Origin: Nonomuraea gerenzanensis
GTDB lineage: Bacteria > Actinomycetota > Actinomycetes > Streptosporangiales > Streptosporangiaceae
Direction: 5' to 3'
Assembly (NCBI RefSeq): GCF_020215645.1
Contig: NZ_CP084058.1
Coordinates: forward strand, 6,696,001 to 6,760,000
DNA: 64,000 nucleotides
Notes under the pieces: generated by a model
Database searches by the model: none
What the model saw: only the letters and a program-made list of their open reading frames with translations
What the model was told of the DNA's origin: nothing
Shown: positions 7,983-15,398 of the stretch, one piece after another
Layout: every line of letters begins with the position of its first letter
Numbering within the stretch: the first letter of the stretch is position 1
Translations under genes and position numbers: made by a program

Positions 7983-8994
7983 GTGCTCGTGCCAGCGTCG
8001 AGCCTTCGACCAGCTCGCACGCCAGTAGTTCCTGCGGGGTGCCGCCGCGCTCCAGGACGCGGGTGAGCAGCTCGACGGCCCTGCGTCCCATCTCCCGCCG
8101 GGGGATGCGGAAGCCGGCGAAGTCGATGTCGGTGGAGACGGGCCTGGTCCGCGCGCCCAGCGCGACGATGGACAGGTCACGCGGCACGTCCAGGCCGCGG
8201 GCGCGGGCGGCCTCGGCGATGGCCACGCCGTCGGCCAGCTCCTCGGCGAACACCACGGTCGCGCCGGAGTCGAACAGCCCGTCCGCGGCGGGCAGGTGCA
8301 GCCCGTCGGCGCCGGTCGCGGCCACGCCCTCGGTGAAGCCGCGCAGCCGGTCGGCGTAGGACTCCGGGCCGCGCCCCGCCCCGACGTAGGCCATCCGCCG
8401 GTGGCCGAGCGCCGCCGCCCGCTCGACCAGCGCCCGCACGGCGGGCGGGTAGTCCGCGCCGACGTAGGGCACCGGCCCGCCGGCGTCGTCGCGGCGGCCG
8501 ACCGAGACGAACGGGATGCCCTCGGCCAGCAGCCTGGCCAGGTCCTCCGGGTCGATCGTCCGGCCGAGCAGCACGCAGCCGTCGGCCAGCCGGATCCGGC
8601 TCTCGGCGCTGAAGATCCGCCGCCGCTCCCCCTGCTCGACCTTGGCGCTGGTGAACAGCAGCAGGTCGCAGCCGGCCTCCTCCGCGCACTCCTCGATGCC
8701 GACGAGGAACGGGTGGTAGAAGTCCGCGCTCTCGGCGGGGAAGACGGCCTCGTAGGTGAACACGCCGTAGATGCGGTTGCGGCGCTCTGCGAGCCGGCGG
8801 GCCGCCGGATCGGCCACGTAGCCGGTCTCCCTGATCACCGCGAGCACGCGCTCGCGGGTCTCCGGGGAGATGCGCACCTCGCCCTCGGCCCGCCCGTTGA
8901 GCACCAGCGACACCGTCGTCTGGCTCACTCCGGCCATGCGCGCGATGTCCTGCTGCGTCAGCCGCCGCCCAGAAGCAGTCACAGTACGTATCAC
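7972..8994 (-). CDS. LacI-family transcriptional repressor
   Basis: The 340-residue protein has a LacI HTH at the N-terminus (LTQQDIARMAGVSQTTVSLVL, about residues 12-32, then a hinge near DPAARRLAERR) and a periplasmic-binding-protein-like effector domain. It begins with GTG at 8994; a second GTG four codons later is possible. It is the first gene of an operon with the FAD oxidoreductase and sugar ABC genes and should repress it until a sugar binds. Two copies of a LacI-type palindrome AATnCGnATT lie just upstream, consistent with autoregulation. Confidence 0.92.
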   Translation of the reverse strand: MIRTVTASGRRLTQQDIARMAGVSQTTVSLVLNGRAEGEVRISPETRERVLAVIRETGYVADPAARRLAERRNRIYGVFTYEAVFPAESADFYHPFLVGIEECAEEAGCDLLLFTSAKVEQGERRRIFSAESRIRLADGCVLLGRTIDPEDLARLLAEGIPFVSVGRRDDAGGPVPYVGADYPPAVRALVERAAALGHRRMAYVGAGRGPESYADRLRGFTEGVAATGADGLHLPAADGLFDSGATVVFAEELADGVAIAEAARARGLDVPRDLSIVALGARTRPVSTDIDFAGFRIPRREMGRRAVELLTRVLERGGTPQELLACELVEGSTLARAHER

Positions 8995-9007
8995 TCGCGA
9001 TCTCGAT

Positions 9008-9083
9008 AATGCGTATTAGTTCGGCAATTGTGAGACCGGACAGAACGGGACGTCAAGGGGTAATCGCTGTGGTAATTCGTATT
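9008..9083 (-). promoter_or_regulatory. Two LacI-type operators upstream of the sugar operon
   Basis: AATGCGTATT (9008-9017) and AATTCGTATT (9074-9083) share the pattern AATnCGnATT with a central CG, typical of LacI-family operators; in both the match extends as TAATnCGTATTAG. They are 66 bp apart, close to six helical turns, and the nearer one is 13 bp from the lacI start. The local sequence is AT-richer than its surroundings, fitting a promoter. Confidence 0.6.
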
Positions 9084-9144
9084 AGCACCTGCCGGGCTGC
9101 TCGAAGAGGGGCGACGCAGCGTGAGCGGGCCTGCTTCTGGCGGC

Positions 9145-9606
9145 TCACCGGGTCCGGCGGCAGGCCGCGGCCGGGATGTGCCCGTGCAGGCGCAGCCCCT
9201 CCCCCGGGCTGGTCTCGATGGTCAGGGTGCCGCCGATGGCGCCCAGGCGGTCGTACATGTTGGTGATGCCGTGCCCCGTGCTGATCAGGCCGGGCCGGCG
9301 GGTAGCGGCCGAGGCCGGCGGCGCGGATCTCGGCGGGCAGCGGCGAGTGGCGGACGGCCGTGCGCAGCGCCGCCTCCAGCCCCGACTCGGCGAGCTGCAG
9401 CGGGTAGATGCCGTGCGCCAGGTCGCGCAGCTCGGCCTGCGTCTCGCGCAGGTCGGACGAGAGCTGCGCGAGCACGGGCGCCGCCTGCGCGGGGTCGGTG
9501 TCCATCAGCCGCTGGGCGATCCTCGACTGCACGGCCGCCGCGACGAGCCGCTGCTGGGCGCCGTCGTGCAGGTTGCGCTCGATCCGGCGGCGCTCGCGGT
9601 CGGCCG
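9145..9606 (-). pseudogene. Truncated NarL-type sensor histidine kinase
   Basis: Reading on the minus strand from about 9606, the sequence gives the dimerisation box of NarL/DesK-type kinases (RRRIERNLHDGAQQRLV with the phospho-accepting His), a long helix, and RDLAHGIYP. It then breaks at about 9295-9305. The end continues in another frame with GHGITNMYDRLGAIGG and TIETSPGEGLRL, the G2 region of the ATPase domain. About 45 residues including the ATP-binding N box are gone. The N-terminal sensor is also missing where the sequence meets the FtsK-like fragment. It cannot be an active kinase. Confidence 0.7.
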
Positions 9607-9618
9607 GGGCCGGGCCTG

Positions 9619-10008
9619 GTGACGCGGCTGTGGCGGTGGCGTACGGAGGTCGTCCTGCTCGTGCTCGCGGCAGGGGCGGCGGTCGTCATCGCCACCGCCA
9701 TCGGGCAGGGGATGTGGTGGGCGCCGGTGGCGATGGCGGGCACCGTGGATCCAGGGCGTGTGCGCGGAGACGTCCATGCACACCCGGCGCGGCAGAATTC
9801 CGCTGATCCTCTGGATAACGCCGACCGAGCACGGGGAAAGGGCCTTCATTCTGCTCCGGGCGGGGATTGGCGCCGACGACTTCGAGGCGTTCGGCGCGGA
9901 AATGGCGGCGGCCTGCTGCGCGGCTTCCGTCCGCGTGCGGCGGCACCCGAGCCGGGCGCGGTTCGTCACCGTGGACGTCATCCGGCGCGCCGCGCGGGAC
10001 GGCGTTCC
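9619..10008 (+). pseudogene. Fragment of an actinomycete conjugative FtsK/SpoIIIE-like translocase
   Basis: The first part (from 9619) reads TRLWRWRTEVVLLVLAAGA with a membrane helix. After a frame change near 9745-9760 the sequence reads RRGRIPLILWITPTEHGER, then AGIGADDFEAFGAEMAAAC and RARFVTVDVIRR. This order (membrane helix, then a short domain ending in a VDVIRR-type motif) is what I know from the region before the ATPase in FtsK-like proteins of actinomycete integrative conjugative elements. The ATPase domain is absent and the frame dissolves after about 10008. Base composition is lower in GC than the flanks. I infer a relic of an integrated element; identification is from pattern memory, not a search. 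Confidence 0.5.
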
Positions 10009-10283
10009 CGGGGCGGGGACGTGGGGCGGGGACGTGGGGCGACGGCGAGCAGGGCGGGGAGAGCCGCCCGCTGGAGAAGCCGGCCGGCTGACCCCGCCCC
10101 GACCACCTGGGCGGAACGGGCTCACGCCACCCGAGCCCGCCGCCCGTCGCAGCCTCAGAGCGTACCGGGGCCACCGGGCCGCCCCGGCCCTGAGGCTCCG
10201 GCCACCCGGACGGGGGCGGTCGCGTCCGGGTGGCCGGCCTTCACACAGCCGGCCGGCTGCCTGCCTCGGCCCCCGTGGTGGGG
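10009..10283. other. Non-coding interval with repeats and hairpins
   Basis: No credible gene is seen. It has a degenerate tandem GGGGACGTGGGGCG (about 10015-10043), an 8-bp inverted repeat AGCCTCAG/CTGAGGCT (10151-10158 and 10190-10197) and a strong hairpin at 10198-10237. Confidence 0.6.
10198..10237 (-). terminator. Strong hairpin downstream of clpX
   Basis: CCGGCCACCCGGAC (10198-10211) is perfectly complementary to GTCCGGGTGGCCGG (10224-10237), giving a 14-bp stem with a 12-base loop, 46 bp beyond the clpX stop. There is no U-tract, as is common for actinomycete terminators. Confidence 0.6.
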
Positions 10284-11522
10284 TCAGGCGGATCGCTCCC
10301 TGCGCCCGGGGTCGCGCCGGTCGCGCGGCACCAGGGTGGGGTTGACGTGGTCCAGCACCGTCTCCCTGGTGATCACGACGCGGGCCACGTCGTCCCGGCC
10401 CGGCACCTCGTACATGACGTTGAGCAGCACCTCCTCCATGACGGCGCGCACCGCCCTGGCGCCGGTGCGGCGCAGCAGCGCCTGCTCGGCGACGGCGGCC
10501 ACGGCGCCGTCGGTGAGCTCCAGCTCGACCCCGTCGAGCTCCAGCAGCCGCCGGTACTGCTTGATCAGCGCGTCGCGCGGCTCGGTCAGGATGCGGATCA
10601 GCGCCTCGCGGTCCGGCGGGCGCAGCGTCGCCAGCACGGGCACCCGGCCGACGAACTCGGGGATGAACCCGTACCGGACGAGATCCTCCGGCATGACCTG
10701 GGCCAGCACGTCCTCCGGGGGACCCGGACGCGGCGCGGCGCCGAAGCCGGCGCCGCCACGGGCGACCCGCCGCTCGACGAGCTGCTCCAGGCCGGCGAAC
10801 GCGCCGCCGGCGATGAACAGCACGTTCGTCGTGTCGAGCGGGATGAGGTCCTGGTGGGGGTGCTTCCTGCCGCCCTGCGGCGGCACGCCGGCCACCGTGC
10901 CCTCCAGGATCTTCAGCAGCGCCTGCTGCACGCCCTCGCCGGAGACGTCGCGCGTGATCGACGGGTTCTCCCCCTTGCGGGCGAGCTTGTCGATCTCGTC
11001 GATGTAGACGATGCCGGTCGCGGCCCTGACCAGGTCGTGGCCGGCCGCCTCGACGAGCGCCAGCAGCATGGTCTCGACGTCCTCGCCGACGTACCCGGCC
11101 TCGGTCAGCGCGGTGGCGTCGGCGACGGCGAACGGCACGTCGAGCAGCCGCGCGAGCGTCCGCACCAGGTGCGTCTTGCCGCTGCCGGTGGGGCCGACGA
11201 GCAGGATGTTCGACTTGCCCAGCTCGGCGTCGGGTGCGCGGACGCGCTTGTAGTGGTTGTAGACGGCCACGGCCAGGGCGCGTTTGGCCTGGTCCTGGCC
11301 GATCACGTACTGGTCGAGGAAGGCGTGGGTCTCGCGCGGCCTGGGCGGCTGCGGGGCCCGCGCCGCCGCGCGTTCCCCGGCCATCAGCTCGGTGCACTGG
11401 CCCACGCACCCGTCGCAGATGCAGACGGCGGGCGGGCCCGCGATGAGCCTGCGCACCTCGCTCTGGCTCCTGCCGCAGAACGAGCAGCGCGGCAGGTCGC
11501 GGGGCTTGCCGGTGCGTGCCAT
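10284..11522 (-). CDS. clpX: ATP-dependent protease ATPase subunit ClpX (accessory copy)
   Basis: The 412-residue protein has the ClpX zinc-binding domain (CSFCGRSQ then CICDGC, residues 13-41), Walker A GPTGSGKT (about 110-117), the pore loop GYVG, Walker [10 protein letters not shown], and a C-terminal sensor-2 region ([14 protein letters not shown]). A GAGFGA segment stands where ClpX has the IGF loop that docks on ClpP, so pairing with ClpP looks possible. It unfolds substrates for ClpP. No clpP or tig is adjacent, unlike the housekeeping locus, and the gene shares its strand with the P450 gene only 9 bp upstream. I infer a second, specialised copy. Confidence 0.88.
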   Translation of the reverse strand: MARTGKPRDLPRCSFCGRSQSEVRRLIAGPPAVCICDGCVGQCTELMAGERAAARAPQPPRPRETHAFLDQYVIGQDQAKRALAVAVYNHYKRVRAPDAELGKSNILLVGPTGSGKTHLVRTLARLLDVPFAVADATALTEAGYVGEDVETMLLALVEAAGHDLVRAATGIVYIDEIDKLARKGENPSITRDVSGEGVQQALLKILEGTVAGVPPQGGRKHPHQDLIPLDTTNVLFIAGGAFAGLEQLVERRVARGGAGFGAAPRPGPPEDVLAQVMPEDLVRYGFIPEFVGRVPVLATLRPPDREALIRILTEPRDALIKQYRRLLELDGVELELTDGAVAAVAEQALLRRTGARAVRAVMEEVLLNVMYEVPGRDDVARVVITRETVLDHVNPTLVPRDRRDPGRRERSA

Positions 11523-11531
11523 CGGGCCGCC

Positions 11532-12722
11532 TCAGCCCGCCGGGCGCAGGGTCACGGGCAGGGACGCCAGCCGCCGCGTGCCGGGATCCGGCAGGTACGC
11601 CGCCTCCCCCGCGAGCGCCAGGCCGGGGAAGCGGCGCAGCAGCACCCCCAGCGCGACGCCGGTCTGCACGCGCGCCAGCGAGGAGCCCACGCAGAAGTGC
11701 GGCCCGTGCCCGAACCCGAGGTGCGGCCCCGGCTCCCGCGTGATGTCGAACCTGTCGGGCTCGTCGAACACGCGCGGGTCCCGGTTGGCGGCGGCCACGG
11801 AGACGGTGACCGGCTGCCCCTCGGGGATGGGCACGCCGCCGATCTCGACGTCCTCGGTGGCGAACCGGGGCACGGTCATCGGCTGCGGCGGGCTCCAGCG
11901 GGCCAGCTCCTCCACGGCGCGCGGCATCAGTGCGGGGTCGGCGCGCAGCGCGGCGAGCTGGTCCGGGTGGGCGAGCAGGGTGGCGACGGCGTTCGCGATG
12001 AGGTTGGCCGGGGTCTGCCCGGCCAGGACGAGCAGCCACACCATGGTGACCAGCTCGTCGTCGGAGAGCCGGTCGCCGTCTTCCTCCACGACGCGGGCCA
12101 GGTCGGGCAGCAGGCCGTCGCCGGGCTGCGCCCGGGCCGCGGCGATCGCGGATCCGGCCGCGTCGATGATCTCCGGGATGGCCCGCGCGAACCGCTCGCC
12201 GTGCCCGGCGGCGACGGCGGCGCCGTACTCGCGCCAGCGCGGCCTGTCGGCGGGCGGGATGCCGACCAGCTCGCAGATCACGTCCATCGGCAGCGGCTTG
12301 GCGAAGCGCTCCAGCAGGTCCACCGGCTCTCGCTCCGGCAGCTCGTCGAGCAGCCCTTCGACGATCCGCTCGATGCGCGGGGCGAACCCGGTGGCCTGGC
12401 GCGGTGTGAACGCGGGCGTGACCAGCCGGCGCAGGCGGGCGTGCTCGGCGCCGTTCGTCTCGGCCATCGTGCGCAGGTACCGCAGGCAGTGCTCCGGCAC
12501 GCCGGGCCGCCGGTAGCTGGACTCGTTGAGCTCCATGCGCGGGTCGGCCAGCATCGCCCTGGCCTCCTCGTGCCGCGTCACGGCCCAGAACGGGCCGAAC
12601 CCGGGCACCAGCAGCCGCACGACCGCCGACCGCTCCCTGACCTGCGCGTACGCCGTGTACGGGTCGTGCAGCACCGCCGGGTCGGTCAGGTCGATCTCCG
12701 GCACATCCATCACAGGCCCCAT
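11532..12722 (-). CDS. Cytochrome P450
   Basis: The 396-residue (ATG 12722) soluble bacterial P450 has the I-helix oxygen-activation segment (LVLAGQTPANLIAN, where the usual acid-Thr pair is Gln-Thr), the ExxR motif (EELARWSPPQP), and the haem-binding loop HLGFGHGPHFCVGSSLAR with the axial Cys. Other in-frame starts (ATG 12740, 12710) are possible; none has a strong ribosome-binding site. No ferredoxin or reductase lies next to it. It is 9 bp upstream of clpX on the same strand and divergent from a TetR gene that probably controls both. The substrate is unknown. Confidence 0.9.
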   Translation of the reverse strand: MGPVMDVPEIDLTDPAVLHDPYTAYAQVRERSAVVRLLVPGFGPFWAVTRHEEARAMLADPRMELNESSYRRPGVPEHCLRYLRTMAETNGAEHARLRRLVTPAFTPRQATGFAPRIERIVEGLLDELPEREPVDLLERFAKPLPMDVICELVGIPPADRPRWREYGAAVAAGHGERFARAIPEIIDAAGSAIAAARAQPGDGLLPDLARVVEEDGDRLSDDELVTMVWLLVLAGQTPANLIANAVATLLAHPDQLAALRADPALMPRAVEELARWSPPQPMTVPRFATEDVEIGGVPIPEGQPVTVSVAAANRDPRVFDEPDRFDITREPGPHLGFGHGPHFCVGSSLARVQTGVALGVLLRRFPGLALAGEAAYLPDPGTRRLASLPVTLRPAG

Positions 12723-12727
12723 TTCGA

Positions 12728-12740
12728 ATGATCCCATCAT
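12728..12740. promoter_or_regulatory. Candidate TetR operator between P450 and TetR genes
   Basis: ATGATCCCATCAT is a perfect 5-bp inverted repeat around CCC, in the 70-bp divergent promoter region. It lies at the P450 start and 52 bp before the TetR start, so binding could control both directions. Confidence 0.4.
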
Positions 12741-12792
12741 CTGGATGTTCACGGTATCTTGGCTGCGGAGCACCCGGCAACGAGGAGGACGG

Positions 12793-13863
12793 TTGGCCCG
12801 GCTCACCCGAGCGCAGACACAGCAGCGCAACCGGGCGAAGGTGCTGGCGGCGGCCAGGGCGGAGTTCGCCGAGCGCGGATACCGGGAGGCGAAGATCGAC
12901 GACATCGCCGACCGGGCCGAGCTCACGCGCGGGGCCGTCTACTCCAACTTCCCCGGCAAGCGCGCGCTCTACTTCGCCGTGCTGGCCGACCTGGCGGAGC
13001 GCGCGCCCGTGACCGCCCCGGAGGAGCCCGCGCTCACCGTGCCGGAGGCGCTGAGCGAGGTGGCGCGCGCCTGGGTGACCCGGCTGCCGCTGGCCACCGA
13101 GGGCGAGCGCGAGCCGAGCAGGCTGGGCATGCACCTGATCCCCGAGATCCTCGCCGACGAGGTCACGCGGCGGCCCTACGCGCAGCTCATGCAGCTCAAC
13201 GCGGTGCTGCTCGGGCTGGCCATGGAGCGGCTGCGCCCGCCGCGCGAGCCGGACGGGCGGCTGGTGCGGCTGGCCGGGTCCGTGCTCACGGTGCTGCAGG
13301 GGGCGGCGCAGCTCGCGGCGGCGGCGCCGGGGTTCGTGGACCAGTTCGACGTGATCCGGGGGTGCGAGCAGCTCGCCGGCCTGGATCTGGGCGACCGGTG
13401 GGCGCCCGCGCCGCTGCTCCCCCGGGTGCGGGAGACCGACGAGCCATGGGCGCCGCCGTCCGGGGCGATCGACGCGGTCACGGGCGGGCCCGCGCGGCTG
13501 GAGCGCGACGGCGTGGTGGCGGTGCTCGGGCTGCACCGGCTCTCGGCCGCCGAGGACGCGGTCCGCGCGGCGCCCGCGGACGCCGAGGTCACGGCCGTGG
13601 TGGTGACCGGTGCGCCCAAGGAGCTGCTACCGCTGGCCCGGCTGGTGGTCGCCGAGGTGAGCACGTGCCTGCGCCAGGCGTTCCCGAAGCCCGCCTGGCC
13701 GCGGCTGCGGGTGGTGTACGACGAGAGTGGCGCGCTGGCCGCGGCGGCCGGGGTGGCGCAGCCGGGGGACGACACCGAGGTGGCGCTGCGGGTGGAGGCG
13801 GGCAGGGTCGTCGTGCGCGCGCAGGGTTACGGCGCCGCCCACGCCGCCGCCGGGCGGCGCTGA
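12793..13863 (+). CDS. TetR-family regulator with an extra C-terminal thioredoxin-like domain
   Basis: A TTG at 12793 follows GAGGAGG at the right distance and gives 356 residues, long for TetR. Residues about 9-60 are a TetR HTH (KIDDIADRAELTRGAVYSNF). Residues 60-200 look like the usual helical effector domain. The last 120 residues are different: a hydrophobic strand (VTAVVVTGAP), a helix, LRVVYDESGALAAAAGV, then DTEVALRVEAGRVV. This alternation resembles the C-terminal half of thioredoxin/peroxiredoxin folds, without a CxxC pair. It is divergent from the P450-clpX pair and likely represses it. The fold of the extra domain is inference. Confidence 0.8.
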   Translation: MARLTRAQTQQRNRAKVLAAARAEFAERGYREAKIDDIADRAELTRGAVYSNFPGKRALYFAVLADLAERAPVTAPEEPALTVPEALSEVARAWVTRLPLATEGEREPSRLGMHLIPEILADEVTRRPYAQLMQLNAVLLGLAMERLRPPREPDGRLVRLAGSVLTVLQGAAQLAAAAPGFVDQFDVIRGCEQLAGLDLGDRWAPAPLLPRVRETDEPWAPPSGAIDAVTGGPARLERDGVVAVLGLHRLSAAEDAVRAAPADAEVTAVVVTGAPKELLPLARLVVAEVSTCLRQAFPKPAWPRLRVVYDESGALAAAAGVAQPGDDTEVALRVEAGRVVVRAQGYGAAHAAAGRR

Positions 13864-13874
13864 GGTCTTTTCGC

Positions 13875-13902
13875 GCCGGGTTCCGTTCCGGAGGGAACCG
13901 GC
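13875..13902 (+). terminator. Possible terminator after the TetR gene
   Basis: GCCGGGTTCC (13875-13884) pairs with GGAACCGGC (13894-13902) with one bulged G, 12 bp after the TetR stop. No U-tract follows. Confidence 0.35.
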
Positions 13903-14215
13903 GGGCGTGGCCGTGCTGTCCAAGCTATGGGCGACGTTCACGCCGGTGCCCCGCCCGTCGGCCGCCTGCGAAGGCAGGCCGTGGTGCCGCTGGACAGCCG
14001 GCTGACGCCGCGGACGGCCCTTCCCGTCCGCCGCGAGTGCTGGACGTCGCCCCCCGCCAACCCCTGGCGATCTCCCGCGCCGGCCGCACGTCCAGGCCGT
14101 CGCCCACACCGGCTCCCTGCGCTGGACGGGCGCCCCGCGCCGGCTCCCTGCGCTGGACGGGCGCCCCGCGCCGGCTCCCTGCGCTGGACGGGCGCCCCGC
14201 GCCGCCGGCGGCCGT
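13903..14215. other. Gene-free interval ending in a tandem repeat
   Basis: About 310 bp between the TetR end and the SMP-30 end. Short open frames exist on both strands but none has a start signal or family-like sequence. The right third is filled by the 31-bp repeats at 14109-14201. Confidence 0.5.
14109..14201. repeat. Three perfect 31-bp tandem repeats
   Basis: Units 14109-14139, 14140-14170 and 14171-14201 are identical and begin CCGGCTCCCTGCGCTGG. They sit just past the end of the SMP-30 gene. The unit includes self-complementary GC-rich stretches, so transcripts could fold; otherwise the array looks like slippage expansion. Confidence 0.85.
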
Positions 14216-15079
14216 TCACAGGGTGGTGGGCAGCACCGGCAGGCCGCGCACGCCCGGGTCGGCGCAGAAGAGCGCGCCCGCCTCCGGTTGCTCGGCCCGG
14301 TCCACGTCCAGCGCCGAGGTGGTGACGAACAGCCGGTCGAGCCCTTCCCCGCCGAACGCCACCGCCGTGACCTTGCGCACCGGCAGGTGCACGACCGCGT
14401 CGAGCCGCCCGCCCGCGTCGTAGCGGTGCACGGCCCCGCCCTGCCACATCGCCACCCACACCCCGCCCTCGGCGTCCACGGCCAGCCCGTCGGGCGCGCC
14501 CCGCTCCGGCTCCACCACCGCGAACGGCCGCCGCCCGCTCAGCCCCGCCTCCGGGTCGTAGTCGAGCACGTCCACCCGGCCCGTCGAGGTGTCGGCGTAG
14601 TACGCCAGCCGCCCGTCCGGGCTGAAGCCGAACCCGTTGGAGATCGTCACCCCGGGCAGCACCACGCGCAGCGCGTCTCCCGGCCCCGCCACGTAGAACG
14701 AGCCACGCCCCGGGGCGGCGTCGTAGGCCATGCTGCCGATGTAGAAGCGGCCGTCGGGGTCGCAGCCGCCCTCGTTCATGCGGATCGCTGGATCGCGCCA
14801 CGCCTCGCCGAGCGAGCGCAGCGGGGCGTCCAGCTCGTCGGAGTCGGCCAGCAGCAGCTCCCGCTCGGCCGCGACGACGTATCCGCCGGACACGCGTGGC
14901 CGCACGACGGCGGCCACCGCGCCGACGTGCCGCCGGCGCACCTCGCCGTCGGGGGCGAGCGCCAGCACATCGCCCGCCAGCATGTCCACCCACCGCAGCC
15001 CGCCCCAGCGGGCCGACCACACGGGTCCCTCGCCGTGCTGGGCGACGGGGCCGGTGGCGGGGTACGCGGCGATGGTCAT
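14216..15079 (-). CDS. SMP-30/gluconolactonase family lactonase
   Basis: The 287-residue protein (ATG 15079) is a six-bladed propeller of the SMP-30/gluconolaconase/LRE type. It has HGEGPVWS at the start (metal-binding Glu), an IRMNEGGCDPDGRFYIGSM segment with the Asn and Gly/Asp of the family, ISNGFGFSPDG and APDGLAVDAEGGVWVA with the catalytic Asp. Such enzymes hydrolyse sugar lactones or other lactones in the cytoplasm using a divalent metal. No sugar dehydrogenase is directly next to it; the GH43-like gene is divergent from it across a 320-bp region. Confidence 0.88.
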   Translation of the reverse strand: MTIAAYPATGPVAQHGEGPVWSARWGGLRWVDMLAGDVLALAPDGEVRRRHVGAVAAVVRPRVSGGYVVAAERELLLADSDELDAPLRSLGEAWRDPAIRMNEGGCDPDGRFYIGSMAYDAAPGRGSFYVAGPGDALRVVLPGVTISNGFGFSPDGRLAYYADTSTGRVDVLDYDPEAGLSGRRPFAVVEPERGAPDGLAVDAEGGVWVAMWQGGAVHRYDAGGRLDAVVHLPVRKVTAVAFGGEGLDRLFVTTSALDVDRAEQPEAGALFCADPGVRGLPVLPTTL

Positions 15080-15398
15080 GCCGCTCCCCCGGACGCCGGT
15101 CGAGCGCTGCGAGCAGTGAACGCGATCACGGACGCCACCTAACCGCGCGGCGCCTCCGCCCGACAAGTCCGTTACACGAACGTTACGGCGAGTGCACCGC
15201 AACAGCGTTATCCGCAGCCCTTTTGACCTGCACTTTCACCCTTCGGGCCGCGCTTGGGGCGGCGATGGGAGATTTCTTCCGGGTTATTGACGAAATTTGA
15301 GCGCCTTGGGCAGACTCTCCGCATCGCTGCACGGCGGCGGCCTCTCGCACCCCGCGGAGGCGAGTCCGGCATGCGCGGATGTGGAAGGGACACACGTG
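15080..15398. promoter_or_regulatory. Divergent intergenic region between SMP-30 and GH43-like genes
   Basis: About 320 bp with an AT-richer stretch (about 15180-15300, e.g. GGTTATTGACGAAATTTGAG) that probably holds the promoter of the rightward gene. I could not assign clear -35/-10 boxes or a convincing operator. Confidence 0.3.

Noticed and set aside
10015..10043. GGGGACGTGGGGCG direct repeat as a possible element end or origin
   Set aside because: Only two imperfect copies, no matching copy at another boundary and no replication genes.
9505..13536. A 1343-codon open frame on the minus strand
   Set aside because: It runs antisense or out of frame across TetR, P450 and clpX, which have clear family motifs in other frames. 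It is Arg/Gly/Pro-rich as expected from GC-rich shadows.
14109..14201. Possible CRISPR array
   Set aside because: The 31-bp units abut without spacers and there are no cas genes.
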